The notes below the pieces were generated by a model. It saw nothing but the letters and a program-made list of their open reading frames with translations. It had not been told where the DNA came from and ran no database searches. This document shows, in pieces, positions 15,977 to 25,407 of a DNA stretch of 64,000 bases (within the stretch, counting starts at the first letter, position 1; each line of letters opens with the position of its first letter). A program made the position numbers and the translations under genes. Origin of the DNA: Lacticaseibacillus nasuensis JCM 17158 (GTDB lineage Bacteria > Bacillota > Bacilli > Lactobacillales > Lactobacillaceae); assembly GCF_001434705.1 (NCBI RefSeq), contig NZ_AZDJ01000030.1, forward strand, positions 1-64,000, in the 5' to 3' direction.

Positions 15977-18637
15977 TTACTTGGCTTGGAACCAATCCGG
16001 CCCGTAGGAACTTTCGACCTTCAACGGAATGGCCAGCTTGACCGCAGAGTCCATGACCTTGGGCACGAGCTTGGCCAGCGTCGCCATTTCGGCTTCGGGG
16101 CCTTCAAAAATCAGTTCATCGTGGACCTGCAGCAACATGCGCGACTGTAAATGCTCAGCCTCAAGCATTTGTTGCATGTTGATCATGGCCACCTTGATGA
16201 TGTCGGCGGCGCTACCTTGAATCGGCGTGTTCATCGCGGTGCGCTCGGCGAACTGGCGCAGGTTGAAGTTGCGCGAGTGAATCTGGTTGAGGTAGCGCCG
16301 GCGGTGGAACAGCGTCTCGACGTAGCCTTGGTCGCGGGCGACTTGGACCATCTTGTCCATATAGTCGTGGACCTTGGGGTATTGCTCGAAGTAGCTGTCG
16401 ATGAAGGCCTTGGCCTGCTTGCGGGAAATGCCGATGTTTTTGGCCAAGCCAAAGTCGGAGATGCCATAGACAATCCCGAAGTTGGTCGCCTTGGCCTGAC
16501 GGCGCATGTCCGGGGTGACCTGGTCGGGCGAGTCGAGGTTGAAGATCTTCATCGCGGTGTTGGCGTGAATGTCGCGGTCCTCACGAAAGGCTTCTTGCAT
16601 GTTTTCGTCGCCGGAAATATGGGCAAGCACGCGTAGCTCGATTTGCGAATAATCAGAGCTGAAAATCTGCCAGCCGGGTTGCGACGGCACAAAGGCGCGG
16701 CGAATCTGCTTGCCTTCATCGCGGGCGGGAATGTTTTGCATGTTCGGGTCCACCGACGACAGGCGCCCGGTTTGCGTCAGCGTCTGTAGATAGCGCGTGT
16801 GAATCTTGCCATCCGGCAGCACCGCCTTCAACAAGCCGGTGACATAAGTCGAGTTCAGCTTAGCCACGGCGCGGTAGTCGAGGATGTCTTGCACAATCGG
16901 GTGGCCGCCGCGCAGTTGGTCGAGCACCTCCACCGACGTCGAGTAGCCGGTTTTGGTTTTCTTGATCACGGGCAGGTTGAGTTTTTCGAATAAAATCTCG
17001 CCGAGCTGCTTCGGCGAATTCAGGTTGAATTTCACCCCGGCCTCACCGTAAATTTTCTCTTCGAGCACCTTGATGGTTTGGCTGAACTGCTTGCCCATGT
17101 CGCGCAAGCGGGCTTGATCCAAGGTGATGCCTTGCATTTCCATGCGCGCCAGCACCTGGGCCAGCGGCAGTTCCATGTCGGTGAACAAGTCGAATTGATT
17201 CTGGTCCTTGAGGTCGGCAATCAGGTGCGGCGTTAAGGTCGCTAGCGCCTGGGCCTTGGCGGCAAAATGGGCGAACAGCGCCGGCTGCTCCGGCACGGCG
17301 CGCTTGGCGCCTTTGCCGTAGACGTCGGCATCAAAGGCCAACTGGTAGTCGTGATCCTGCGCGATTTGGCCGAAGTCGTTGCTGTTTTGATCCGGGTTCA
17401 ACAAGTACGAGGCCAACAACACGTCAAAATCGATTGGTGGTAACTCGAGGCCGAGCCGGTGCGCGGCCACTTGGTTGCGCTTGGCGTCGAACACGACCAG
17501 CGTCTGCTGGGCTAGCCAGGTCTGCAGCGTTGGGTTGGTCAAGAGCTCGGCGTCGGCCGATACATAGGTAACGTCTGCTGTGCCGAGGAAAAAGCCGATT
17601 AGCGGCGACACGTGGTAGTTGTCGTCGAGCATTTCCAGCTCGAAGCTCACCTGCCCAGGCTTGGCGGGCAGCGTCTCGAGGTTAGCCGCGGTGAGCTCAA
17701 CGAAGTGCGCCGGTGCGCTGGCCTCGACCGCGGCGGCGGTAGGCGCGGCCGCCGGATCGGCGGGCAGCTTGGCGAGGGCTTGGCGCATCTCGAGTTCGGT
17801 GTACAAGTCGCGCAACGCCGGAATGTCCGGCCCACGGTAAGCCAGGTCACTCAAGCCGATGGTCACCGGCGCGTCTTGCCGAATGGTGGCGAGGTCCTTA
17901 GACATGAAGGCCTGGTCGCGGTCTTCAATCAGGTGCTCCTTCATCTTGCTGGGCTTTAACTCGTCGAGGTTGGCGTAGAGATTCTCCATGGTGCCGAACT
18001 GCTCGAGGAGCTTCAGCGCCGTTTTCTCCCCGACCTTGGTGACGCCGGGATAATTATCGGAGGTGTCGCCCATGAGGCCCTTGAGGTCGACGATTTGCGC
18101 CGGGGTGATGCCGAGTTTTTCCTGAACATGCGCCGGCGTGTAGGTTTCCAACTCGCCGACGCCCTTGACGGTGACTTGCACCGTCACGGCGGCCGTGGTG
18201 AGCTGGGTCAAGTCGCGGTCGCCGGTCACCACCGTCACCGTCCAGCCGGCTTCTTCCCCGGCCTTGGCCATGGTGCCGATGATGTCGTCGGCTTCCCAAT
18301 CCGGCAACTCATAATGGGTGATGCCGTGGTCGTCCAGCAGGCGCTTGATTAACGGCAATTGTTCCAGCAGTTCGCTTGGGGTCTTGGCGCGGCCGCCTTT
18401 GTAATCGTCGAACTGCTTGGTGCGAAACGTGGTCTTGCCCGCGTCAAAGGCCACCAAGGCGGCGTCTGGTTGTTCCTTGGCCACGATGATGTCGAGCAAA
18501 TTGTTGAACACGAACACGGCGTTGGTGTGCAGCCCGTCCTTGGTCGTAAACCGGTCCAGCTGGTTATACAACGCGTAAAACGACCGAAACGCGACCGAGT
18601 TGCCGTCGATCAGTAGTAATTTCTTCATCGTGGCCAT
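15977..18637 (-). CDS. polA: DNA polymerase I
   Basis: 886 residues. The start MATMKKLLLIDG at 18637 has the best distance to AGGAGG; ATG at 18640 and 18628 are alternatives. N-terminal 5'-3' exonuclease (GNSVAFRSFYALY, DWEADDIIGT, GDRDLTQL, LKGLMGDTSDNYPGV) is intact. The middle 3'-5' proofreading domain lacks the metal-binding acidic motif (ELEMLDD in place of DxE), as in many Firmicutes. The polymerase domain has motif A DYSQIELRVLAH, motif B RRQAKATNFGIVYG and motif C LLQVHDELIFE. First gene of the polA-mutM-coaE-nrdR transcript. Confidence 0.97.
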   Translation of the reverse strand: MATMKKLLLIDGNSVAFRSFYALYNQLDRFTTKDGLHTNAVFVFNNLLDIIVAKEQPDAALVAFDAGKTTFRTKQFDDYKGGRAKTPSELLEQLPLIKRLLDDHGITHYELPDWEADDIIGTMAKAGEEAGWTVTVVTGDRDLTQLTTAAVTVQVTVKGVGELETYTPAHVQEKLGITPAQIVDLKGLMGDTSDNYPGVTKVGEKTALKLLEQFGTMENLYANLDELKPSKMKEHLIEDRDQAFMSKDLATIRQDAPVTIGLSDLAYRGPDIPALRDLYTELEMRQALAKLPADPAAAPTAAAVEASAPAHFVELTAANLETLPAKPGQVSFELEMLDDNYHVSPLIGFFLGTADVTYVSADAELLTNPTLQTWLAQQTLVVFDAKRNQVAAHRLGLELPPIDFDVLLASYLLNPDQNSNDFGQIAQDHDYQLAFDADVYGKGAKRAVPEQPALFAHFAAKAQALATLTPHLIADLKDQNQFDLFTDMELPLAQVLARMEMQGITLDQARLRDMGKQFSQTIKVLEEKIYGEAGVKFNLNSPKQLGEILFEKLNLPVIKKTKTGYSTSVEVLDQLRGGHPIVQDILDYRAVAKLNSTYVTGLLKAVLPDGKIHTRYLQTLTQTGRLSSVDPNMQNIPARDEGKQIRRAFVPSQPGWQIFSSDYSQIELRVLAHISGDENMQEAFREDRDIHANTAMKIFNLDSPDQVTPDMRRQAKATNFGIVYGISDFGLAKNIGISRKQAKAFIDSYFEQYPKVHDYMDKMVQVARDQGYVETLFHRRRYLNQIHSRNFNLRQFAERTAMNTPIQGSAADIIKVAMINMQQMLEAEHLQSRMLLQVHDELIFEGPEAEMATLAKLVPKVMDSAVKLAIPLKVESSYGPDWFQAK

Positions 18638-18704
18638 CATGCCCTCCTCGAATGTGTCTACCCCTATTGTACCAAACTCCAAGGCCCCTTGCCGCGTAGC
18701 AAAA

Positions 18705-18724
18705 AAGGCGAGTCGCCTCGCCTT
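18705..18724 (-). terminator. coaA terminator
   Basis: Minus strand AAGGCGA (18718-18724), 6-nt loop, TCGCCTT (18705-18711) with more T; it overlaps the coaA stop codon. Confidence 0.75.
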
Positions 18725-19646
18725 AAAACTTGCGCAGCCCCACCTCATCAATGAGATGATGTGCGGTTTTATGCAGAATCACATCCGCGCGATTTTTCGT
18801 CGGCAAGATGTATTCGTTCAGGTTCTTCAAGTTGACGTCGCGCCACACCCGCCGCGCCATCTTGAAGGCCGCCTCGCGGTCGCCGCTGGCATATCGGTAG
18901 TAGTAATTCGTCGGGTCGGTGAATGCCGTGTCCAGCAACATGCCGAAGCGCTCGAGGTACCACTGCTCGATCAACGTCGGGTCGGCGTCGATGTACACCG
19001 AGAAATCGAAGTAGTCGCTGATGTAAATCGGCTCCTGGCTCGGCAGCTGCAACACGTTGATGCCTTCGACGATGACGATGTCCGGATGGTCGATGATGTC
19101 ACTTTCGCCAGGCACTACGTCGTAGATCTGGTGGGAATACTTCGGCGCGCGCACGATGCCGGAGTTGTTCTTGACGTTGTTCAGGAAGTGAATCAACAGG
19201 TTCATGTCGTAGCTTTCCGGGAACCCCTTGCGGTCTAGCAGGCCGCGCTTGATCAGCTCGGCATTGGGGTACAAGAAGCCGTCGGTGGTGATCAGCTGAA
19301 TGCGCTTGTCCGGATACGCGCGAGACAACAACAGCTGCAACAGGCGCGCGGTGGTGCTTTTGCCCACCGCCACGGAACCGGCGATGCCGATGATAAACGG
19401 GTGCGGCCGCTGGCGCACGCCAAGAAACTGGCTGAGGTTGAACTCGGCCTGCAGGTAGTCGCGGTAACGAATGTGAATGAGGTGCCGCAGCGGCGAATAA
19501 ATCGTCTTGACGTCATCGAGGCTGACCTCGTCGTTTAACGAGCGCAGGCTGCTCAACTCGGCATCGGTCACCGACGCGAAGTTATGCGCGTGAAACGTCG
19601 CCCACTCGGCCCGGCTAAACGTGAAGTAGTTCATTTCGGATTTCAT
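18723..19646 (-). CDS. coaA: Pantothenate kinase type I
   Basis: First committed step of CoA synthesis. 307 residues with P-loop GSVAVGKSTTARL (about residue 90), DGFLYPNAEL and RGLLDRKGFPESYD, typical of bacterial PanK-I (feedback-inhibited by CoA). ATG 19646 overlaps the stop of the upstream Feo-associated gene by 4 bp and has no good ribosome site of its own, so translation is probably coupled to the feo operon; MNYF 12 bp further in is an alternative start. Confidence 0.96.
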   Translation of the reverse strand: MKSEMNYFTFSRAEWATFHAHNFASVTDAELSSLRSLNDEVSLDDVKTIYSPLRHLIHIRYRDYLQAEFNLSQFLGVRQRPHPFIIGIAGSVAVGKSTTARLLQLLLSRAYPDKRIQLITTDGFLYPNAELIKRGLLDRKGFPESYDMNLLIHFLNNVKNNSGIVRAPKYSHQIYDVVPGESDIIDHPDIVIVEGINVLQLPSQEPIYISDYFDFSVYIDADPTLIEQWYLERFGMLLDTAFTDPTNYYYRYASGDREAAFKMARRVWRDVNLKNLNEYILPTKNRADVILHKTAHHLIDEVGLRKF

Positions 19647-19813
19647 GCGCGTTTTTGATTATTCTCCCGAATCACTTTGGCCTGATCATACAGCGGGCAG
19701 CCGACATCGGCGCAGTCGTCGCAGTGCGCGGCCTTAGTTTTGCTGAACCACTGGCGGTACACCGCCCAGCCAATCACCGCAAACGTGATTATGGCAATTA
19801 TCCAAGTCATCAT
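19643..19813 (-). CDS. FeoB-associated Cys-rich small membrane protein
   Basis: 56 residues from ATG 19813 (AAGGA 8 nt upstream; a longer frame to 20080 runs inside feoB and is not used). One N-terminal membrane helix (MTWIIAIITFAVIGWAVYR) is followed by a cytoplasmic CDDCADVGCPLYD cluster with three Cys. Such proteins are common directly behind feoB in Firmicutes and may act as FeoC-like metal or redox accessory factors. Sandwiched between feoB and coaA with overlapping ends. Confidence 0.85.
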   Translation of the reverse strand: MMTWIIAIITFAVIGWAVYRQWFSKTKAAHCDDCADVGCPLYDQAKVIRENNQKRA

Positions 19814-19818
19814 CGCAA

Positions 19819-21915
19819 TCATCCTTTCTCTTCCGTGGCCAACGCGCTGGCCGCCACCGGCTTGCGCCACCACAAGCCATACAGCAACAACCCAAGCGCT
19901 GCCACCAACATCACGGCCCCACCCGCGCTGATAGTGCCCAATACCGCCTGGCTGCCTTGGTACACGATCAGCGCCAACAGGTAGGCCACGCTGGTTTGGT
20001 AGGCGATGGCGTACAGGGTCCACTTGCGCTCGCCAAACTCGCGATACATCGCCCCAATGGCGGCAAAGCACGGCGCGCACAGCAGGTTAAACACCAAAAA
20101 CGCGTAGCCGGCCATCGGCGCGTAGGTTTGCCGCAACAAGTCGCCGAAGTTTCCGGGGCCAAGCGCGATGCGCAAGGTGCCCACGCAGTTTTCTTTGGCA
20201 ATCAGCCCCGCCAAGGTCGCCACCGTGGCTTGCCAGTTGCCAAACCCCAGCGGCGCCAGCACCGGCGCCAATAACTCGCCCAGCCCGCGCAGCAGGCTGT
20301 CGTTTTGGCCAACCCACTTCAGGCGCCAGTTGAAGTGGCTCAGCCACCACAGCGCCACGCAGGACAGGAAAATGATGCTGCCGGCCTTGCGGACAAAGGC
20401 GCGCGCCCGCGCCCACACCGAGCGCCAGACGTTGGCCAATAGCGGCAGGTGATACGCCGGCAGCTCCATCACAAACGGCGCAGGCGGCCCGGCGAACAAC
20501 CGCGTTTTCTTCAAGAAGATGCCCGAGCACACCACTGCCAAGATGCCGATGAAGTACGCGCTCGGCGCCACCCACGACTGGTGCGGGAAAAAGGTGCCGC
20601 TGACCATGGCGATGATGGCCAGCTTCGCCGAGCACGGCATGAACGTCGTCAACATGATGCTCATCTTGCGGTCCTTGCTGTTTTCAATCGTGCGCGTGGC
20701 CATGATGCCCGGCACGCCGCAGCCGGTGGCAATCAGCATCGGGATAAACGCCTTGCCCGACAGGTGAAACCGGTGAAACACGCGGTCCATGACAAAGGCG
20801 ATGCGCGCCATGTAGCCGCAATCCTCCAGCAAGCCGAGACACAAGAACAGCATCATGATCTGCGGCAGAAACCCCAGCACGGCCCCGACGCCGCCGACGA
20901 TGCCGTCGACCAATAGGCTTTGCAGCCAAGTGGCGACGTGCCAACTGGTCAGCGTCTGCGTCATCACGCCGGGCAGCCAGCTGCCGAACACGGTGTCGTT
21001 GAGCCAATCCGACCCCAGCGTGCCGATGGTTTGAATCGATAAATAATACACCGCCCACATCACCGCGGCAAAAATCGGTAGCGCCAAGAAGCGGTTGGTC
21101 ACCACCCGATCGATGCGGTCGGATATGGAGGCCGTGAAGCTCAACTCGTCGACCACGCACATGGCCATTAACCGCGCGATGAAGTCGTAGCGGGCGTTGA
21201 CGATGATGCTGTCGGCGCTGTCGGCGAAGAGCTGCTCGGCCGTGGCGCGAGTCGCGTCGATTTCCGCGGTTTGCGCCGCCGTTAACGCCAACTGCGCGCT
21301 CACCGCCTCATCGTGCTCGAAGAGTTTAATCGCATACCAGCGCCGCTGCGAAACCGGCACATCGGTGAGTTGCGCGGCAATCATTGCCAGCGCCGATTCC
21401 ACCCGCGGATCGTATTCCGGATACGGATACGCCGCGGCATCCGCCGTCATGGCGGCGGTGAGGTCGGCCAGGTGCAGGTGCTGCGTGGCGCTGATGCCGA
21501 TCACCGGTACCCGCAGCGCATACGCCAGCTTGGTCAGGTTGATTTCCCGACCCTGCTTGGCCAACACGTCCATCATGTTCAGCGCCACCACCAGCGGCCG
21601 CCCCGTTTCCATGACCTGCAAGGTGAGGTATAAGTTGCGCTCGAGGTTGGTGGCGTCGACGACATTGACGACGACATCGGCCTCACCGCTCAGCAAGTAA
21701 TCGCGCGTGATGCGCTCCTCGGTGCTGTAAGGCGACAGCGAATAGGTGCCGGGCAAATCCTGCACCGTCACCGCCGGGTTTTGCCGCAAGGTTCCGGCCT
21801 TGCGGGCGACGGTGACACCGGGCCAGTTGCCGATCATTTGCCGCGCGCCGGTTAAGGCGTTAAACAGCGTGGTTTTGCCGCTGTTGGGGTTTCCCACTAA
21901 GGCTGCAATCGTCAT
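19819..21915 (-). CDS. feoB: Ferrous iron transporter FeoB
   Basis: GTPase-coupled Fe2+ importer in the membrane. 698 residues. N-terminal G domain: G1 GNPNSGKTTLF, G3 DLPGTYSL, G4 NMMD; then a helical GDI-like domain and a membrane part with two Gate regions and several helices (LPIFAAVMWAVYYL, IMMLFLCLGLLEDCGYMAR). The start overlaps the feoA stop by 4 bp. Confidence 0.96.
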   Translation of the reverse strand: MTIAALVGNPNSGKTTLFNALTGARQMIGNWPGVTVARKAGTLRQNPAVTVQDLPGTYSLSPYSTEERITRDYLLSGEADVVVNVVDATNLERNLYLTLQVMETGRPLVVALNMMDVLAKQGREINLTKLAYALRVPVIGISATQHLHLADLTAAMTADAAAYPYPEYDPRVESALAMIAAQLTDVPVSQRRWYAIKLFEHDEAVSAQLALTAAQTAEIDATRATAEQLFADSADSIIVNARYDFIARLMAMCVVDELSFTASISDRIDRVVTNRFLALPIFAAVMWAVYYLSIQTIGTLGSDWLNDTVFGSWLPGVMTQTLTSWHVATWLQSLLVDGIVGGVGAVLGFLPQIMMLFLCLGLLEDCGYMARIAFVMDRVFHRFHLSGKAFIPMLIATGCGVPGIMATRTIENSKDRKMSIMLTTFMPCSAKLAIIAMVSGTFFPHQSWVAPSAYFIGILAVVCSGIFLKKTRLFAGPPAPFVMELPAYHLPLLANVWRSVWARARAFVRKAGSIIFLSCVALWWLSHFNWRLKWVGQNDSLLRGLGELLAPVLAPLGFGNWQATVATLAGLIAKENCVGTLRIALGPGNFGDLLRQTYAPMAGYAFLVFNLLCAPCFAAIGAMYREFGERKWTLYAIAYQTSVAYLLALIVYQGSQAVLGTISAGGAVMLVAALGLLLYGLWWRKPVAASALATEEKG

Positions 21916-22391
21916 GCCTCAACCTCCGCCACCTGAATGACCGCGGCTTCCGCCTTGCGCAGGCTCAACTTGTAGCCGCGCACGGCCAACTCCAAGGGAT
22001 CCCCTAACGGCGCCACCTGGCGTAACTCGATTAACGTGCCACGCGTTAGCCCCATGTCCATCAGGCGCCGCCGCAATTCCGGGCGGCCGGCGATGGTCGC
22101 GACGACGGCATGGCGGTGCACCGGCAAGTCGGCGAGGCTCACCGTCGGCTGATTCGTGGTCGCGGCCACGCTTTGCACCTGCAGTTGCGCGGCGATGTCG
22201 TCGCTCATCGCCAGGCGCTGGCCTTGAAAATACACTAACAGCCCGCTGCGACCGGCGGCGGGTTGAATCACGGTGAGCCGCGAGCCGACGCGCAGCCCGA
22301 GCTCACCGAGGTGACGGGTCAAGGTGGTGCTGGCGGTAATGGCCATAATCATCACTGCGCCGGGGCGGCGCAGCTCGCTCAATGGGGTCAT
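21912..22391 (-). CDS. feoA: FeoA, tandem SH3-like domains
   Basis: 159 residues, about twice the usual FeoA length. Two SH3-like FeoA units are visible: residues about 1-75 (LGELGLRVGSRLTVI, then VYFQGQRLAMSDDIA) and 83-156 (RRLMDMGLTRGTLIELR, then LAVRGYKLSLRKAEA). FeoA supports FeoB activity at the membrane. AGGAGG site before ATG 22391; first gene of feoA-feoB-Cys-rich-coaA. Confidence 0.92.
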   Translation of the reverse strand: MTPLSELRRPGAVMIMAITASTTLTRHLGELGLRVGSRLTVIQPAAGRSGLLVYFQGQRLAMSDDIAAQLQVQSVAATTNQPTVSLADLPVHRHAVVATIAGRPELRRRLMDMGLTRGTLIELRQVAPLGDPLELAVRGYKLSLRKAEAAVIQVAEVEA

Positions 22392-22487
22392 GGCAGCGGT
22401 CCTCCTGCATCAGACTACCGTGGGTTAACGGTTGCGTTTATTTTACTATTTTTTGCTGCGCCGTGCCGGCAAAATTCACAACCACGC

Positions 22488-22512
22488 AAAAGGCCGAGTC
22501 TCCACTCGGCCT
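22488..22512 (-). terminator. Terminator of helD-thioesterase operon
   Basis: Minus strand AGGCCGAGT-N4-ACTCGGCCT followed by TTTG; 6 bp after the thioesterase stop. Confidence 0.8.
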
Positions 22513-22517
22513 GGTCG

Positions 22518-22985
22518 TTAATCTAGTGGGAGCGTCGGTAACGCCGCCCGCGCCGCTGCGTTAGCGGCGCGGCGCTGGGCGTAGCCGGCGTGAAGCTGGG
22601 CGCCAAAGTCGTCATCGATGGTTAAGGTTGGCAGCGCGGCAGGCTCTGGGGTGACGAAACTCAGCCAGGCGTAGCCGACGAGGTAGTGCTCGCCGGTGGC
22701 CATGCGCTCGCCGACGATGCGGGTGAACACCTCCAGCGACCGCTTGCCGGCGCCGGTAACGATGCTGTGATACATCACGGCATCCCCGATGGCTACCGGC
22801 GCGACGTACGTCATGTGGTCGACGCCGGCGGTGACCAGCGGCCGGCGCGCGAAGCGGTGCGCGCTGATGCTGGCGGCTTCGTCCAGCCAGCTCACCGTTT
22901 GCCCGCCGAACAGCGTGTGCGCCTCATTCATCTGGCCGGCAAACACGCGGTGGATGGCCAGCGACTTCGTGGCGCTCATTTTCAT
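22518..22985 (-). CDS. Hotdog-fold acyl-CoA thioesterase
   Basis: 155 residues. HotDog ACOT features: N-terminal strand region, FGGQTVSWLDEAASISA (active-site Asp/helix), VDHMTYVAPVAIGDAV and TGEHYLVGYAWLSFV. Likely hydrolyses acyl-CoA. It starts 4 bp after the helD stop with a GAAGGGAAG site and is co-transcribed. Substrate not inferable. Confidence 0.85.
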   Translation of the reverse strand: MKMSATKSLAIHRVFAGQMNEAHTLFGGQTVSWLDEAASISAHRFARRPLVTAGVDHMTYVAPVAIGDAVMYHSIVTGAGKRSLEVFTRIVGERMATGEHYLVGYAWLSFVTPEPAALPTLTIDDDFGAQLHAGYAQRRAANAAARAALPTLPLD

Positions 22986-22989
22986 CGCG

Positions 22990-25281
22990 CTACTTCCCTT
23001 CGTATAACTCCGCCGGCACTGCCGCCAATAGCGGCGACAAGTCTGGGCTGGCCAGAATCGTCAGGCGGTGCATGGCGCGGCTGGTGATGGTGTACAACAA
23101 CTCGCGCTCGTCTTCGTGGTGGAAGTTAGCGGCGTTGGCCTGCCACACGATGACCGCGTCGAATTCCAGCCCCTTGGCCAGATACGACGGCACGACGATG
23201 ACCCCGGCGGCCAGCCGCTGATTCTCGCTGCGAATCAAGGTCACCGTTTCACCGGCGGCCTTCAGCGCGTCGGCTAAGGCCGTGGCCTGTTCCAAGGTCT
23301 TGGCGATGATCGCCGTACTTTGCTTGGCGGCGGTATTGATCTTGAGTTGCGCCTGCAGCGCCGTCACCAGCTCGGCCTCGCTGGCGCGCACGGTGATGGT
23401 GGGCAGCGGGCCTTGGCGGTTGAAGGCCTCGATTTGTTGCCCGGACTTCAGGATGGCCTTGGTGAAATCGGTCACCTGCGCCGTCGAGCGGTACGACCGC
23501 GTCAACTGAACGACGCGCGTCTTGTCCGGATCGAACAGCTTGGCGGTGTCTTGAATCAAGGTGTGCGAATCGGCCTTGGTGAAAATCGCCTGGTTCAAGT
23601 CCCCGAGCAGCGTGAACTTGGCCTTAGGAAAACTGATCCGCAGGTAGGCCAGCTGGTACGGCGTGTAGTCTTGAATCTCGTCGATGAAGACGTAGCGCAT
23701 ATCGCGCTCGCCGTGGCGGCCGGTCATCAAGTCGTAGAGATACAGGTATGGCGTCGCGTCGGCCATGGTCAGCTGGCGCGCCTTGAAGCCGGTGAGAAAA
23801 TGGTCGACCTCGGCGTCCCACTCGGCGGCGGTCAGGTCAAAGTCCGCCAGGTTCAACAGCGTCGGTACGGCGCGCAAGAACGCGACGTATTGGCCGCGCA
23901 CATTGAGAAAATGGTTGCGGTTGATGGCCGTACTGATGGATTGGAAGGCCTTGGTGACGATGCCGCGCGCGTAGTAGCGATACTCGCTGTCGCTATCCTT
24001 GAATTCGCCCGGCGCCTCTTGTTGCAACTGACGCAGTTGCTCTTCCGAGAGGTCCTCGACGGTTTGTTGCACCCACTTGGCCTTCATCTCGGATTCGACT
24101 TTGCGGTTCAGCATGCTCAACAGGCGATCCTTGGTGGCGCTCAGGCGATTGCCGAGGTGATAATTCTCGTTGTAACTATAGAAGATGTCGGCGATGCGCT
24201 GCTTGGAGAAAAAGACCTGGTCCTGGAAGCGAATGTCGCGGAAGCGCATCCCCGTTTGCTCGAGGCTAGCGGCGTAGTGCTCGGTGGCCTTCACAAACGC
24301 GAGGCTGCCCTTTAGCTTGGCGATTTTCTTCTGGGCCGGCGACAGCCGCGCCTCGAATTGCGAGAACAGATCCTGGACCTGAATGTTCGGCACGCGCCGG
24401 GTCACGTATTGGTAAAACGTGAACTGCACCATGTTTTGCTCGCCGAGTTCCGGCAAGACGTTGCCGATGTAGTCAGAAAACAGCTGGTTGGGGCTGAACA
24501 TGATCACTTGGCTGGCGTTCAGGTTGCCGCGGTAGCGATACAGCAAATACGCCACGCGCTGTAGCACGGCGCTGGTTTTCCCGGAGCCCGCCGCGCCTTG
24601 GACGAATAACAACTCGGCGCTGGTGTCGCGGATGATCTGGTTTTGCTCGCGCTGAATCGTCGTGACGATGCTCTTCATTTGCGTGTCGGACTTTTCGCCG
24701 AGCACCTCCAGAAGCATCTGGTCGCCAATGGTTTCGGTGGTGTCATACATCGTCTCGATTTGGCCGTTTTTGATGACGAATTGGCGCTTGAGGTTCACCG
24801 TCACCACCTGCGGGCCATCCGGCGTCTGGTAAGTCACCTTGCCGAGGCCGCCGTCATAATAAATCGAGCTGATCGGCGCGCGCCAATCGTAGATCAGAAA
24901 CTTGCCGTGCTCATCCGTGAAGGAGCCCAAGCCGATATAAATCGTCTCCGGGTGCTCCTGGCCTTCTTGAAAATCGATCCGGGCAAAGTAGGGATTGCCT
25001 TCCAGGCGCTTAACGGTATTGAGCTGCGCGGTGGATTGTTGCCAAGCGTGCGAGCGCTCGTCCAGCATTTGTTGTTGCTGTTGAATCGACGCCGCGGTTT
25101 CGATCGTCTCGGCGTCGTTGGATAAGTTAATGGAGAAATCGGAAAAGAAATGTTCGTTAAGGTTTTTCTCTTCGGCTTTCGTCCGCTTGATCTCCGCGGC
25201 CAGCCGCACTTCGGCTTGCCCCAGTTGCTGCACGATTTGGTCCAAATGCCCTTGCTCGCGTTGTTGTTCTTGATCCGCCAC
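22990..25281 (-). CDS. helD: HelD-like RNA polymerase recycling helicase
   Basis: 763 residues from GTG 25281. Long N-terminal coiled-coil arm (QQREQGHLDQIVQQLG..., residues 1-90), then a superfamily 1 motor: Walker A GAAGSGKTSAVLQR, Walker B VFIDEIQDYTPYQ, GDLNQAIFTK, RSYRSTAQVTDF and a C-terminal UvrD-like motif (VVPSYLAKGLEFDAVI). The arm plus split motor fits Firmicute HelD, which removes stalled RNA polymerase from DNA; a DNA-repair helicase role is the older view. Confidence 0.9.
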   Translation of the reverse strand: MADQEQQREQGHLDQIVQQLGQAEVRLAAEIKRTKAEEKNLNEHFFSDFSINLSNDAETIETAASIQQQQQMLDERSHAWQQSTAQLNTVKRLEGNPYFARIDFQEGQEHPETIYIGLGSFTDEHGKFLIYDWRAPISSIYYDGGLGKVTYQTPDGPQVVTVNLKRQFVIKNGQIETMYDTTETIGDQMLLEVLGEKSDTQMKSIVTTIQREQNQIIRDTSAELLFVQGAAGSGKTSAVLQRVAYLLYRYRGNLNASQVIMFSPNQLFSDYIGNVLPELGEQNMVQFTFYQYVTRRVPNIQVQDLFSQFEARLSPAQKKIAKLKGSLAFVKATEHYAASLEQTGMRFRDIRFQDQVFFSKQRIADIFYSYNENYHLGNRLSATKDRLLSMLNRKVESEMKAKWVQQTVEDLSEEQLRQLQQEAPGEFKDSDSEYRYYARGIVTKAFQSISTAINRNHFLNVRGQYVAFLRAVPTLLNLADFDLTAAEWDAEVDHFLTGFKARQLTMADATPYLYLYDLMTGRHGERDMRYVFIDEIQDYTPYQLAYLRISFPKAKFTLLGDLNQAIFTKADSHTLIQDTAKLFDPDKTRVVQLTRSYRSTAQVTDFTKAILKSGQQIEAFNRQGPLPTITVRASEAELVTALQAQLKINTAAKQSTAIIAKTLEQATALADALKAAGETVTLIRSENQRLAAGVIVVPSYLAKGLEFDAVIVWQANAANFHHEDERELLYTITSRAMHRLTILASPDLSPLLAAVPAELYEGK

Positions 25282-25407
25282 GTTACCACCCCTTCAGGTT
25301 GTGTTGGTGAAAATAATCGTTTTAATATGTTACCACAAGTCCCACCTCGTGACAATCATCAGCGGCGGTTTGTGGTATTCTAACGACAGGCAAAAGGAGG
25401 GGTTCCC

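Noticed and set aside
19814-20080. N-terminal extension of the Cys-rich Feo protein (145-residue frame)
   Set aside because: It lies entirely within feoB in another frame; the internal ATG at 19813 has a good ribosome site and gives the usual length.
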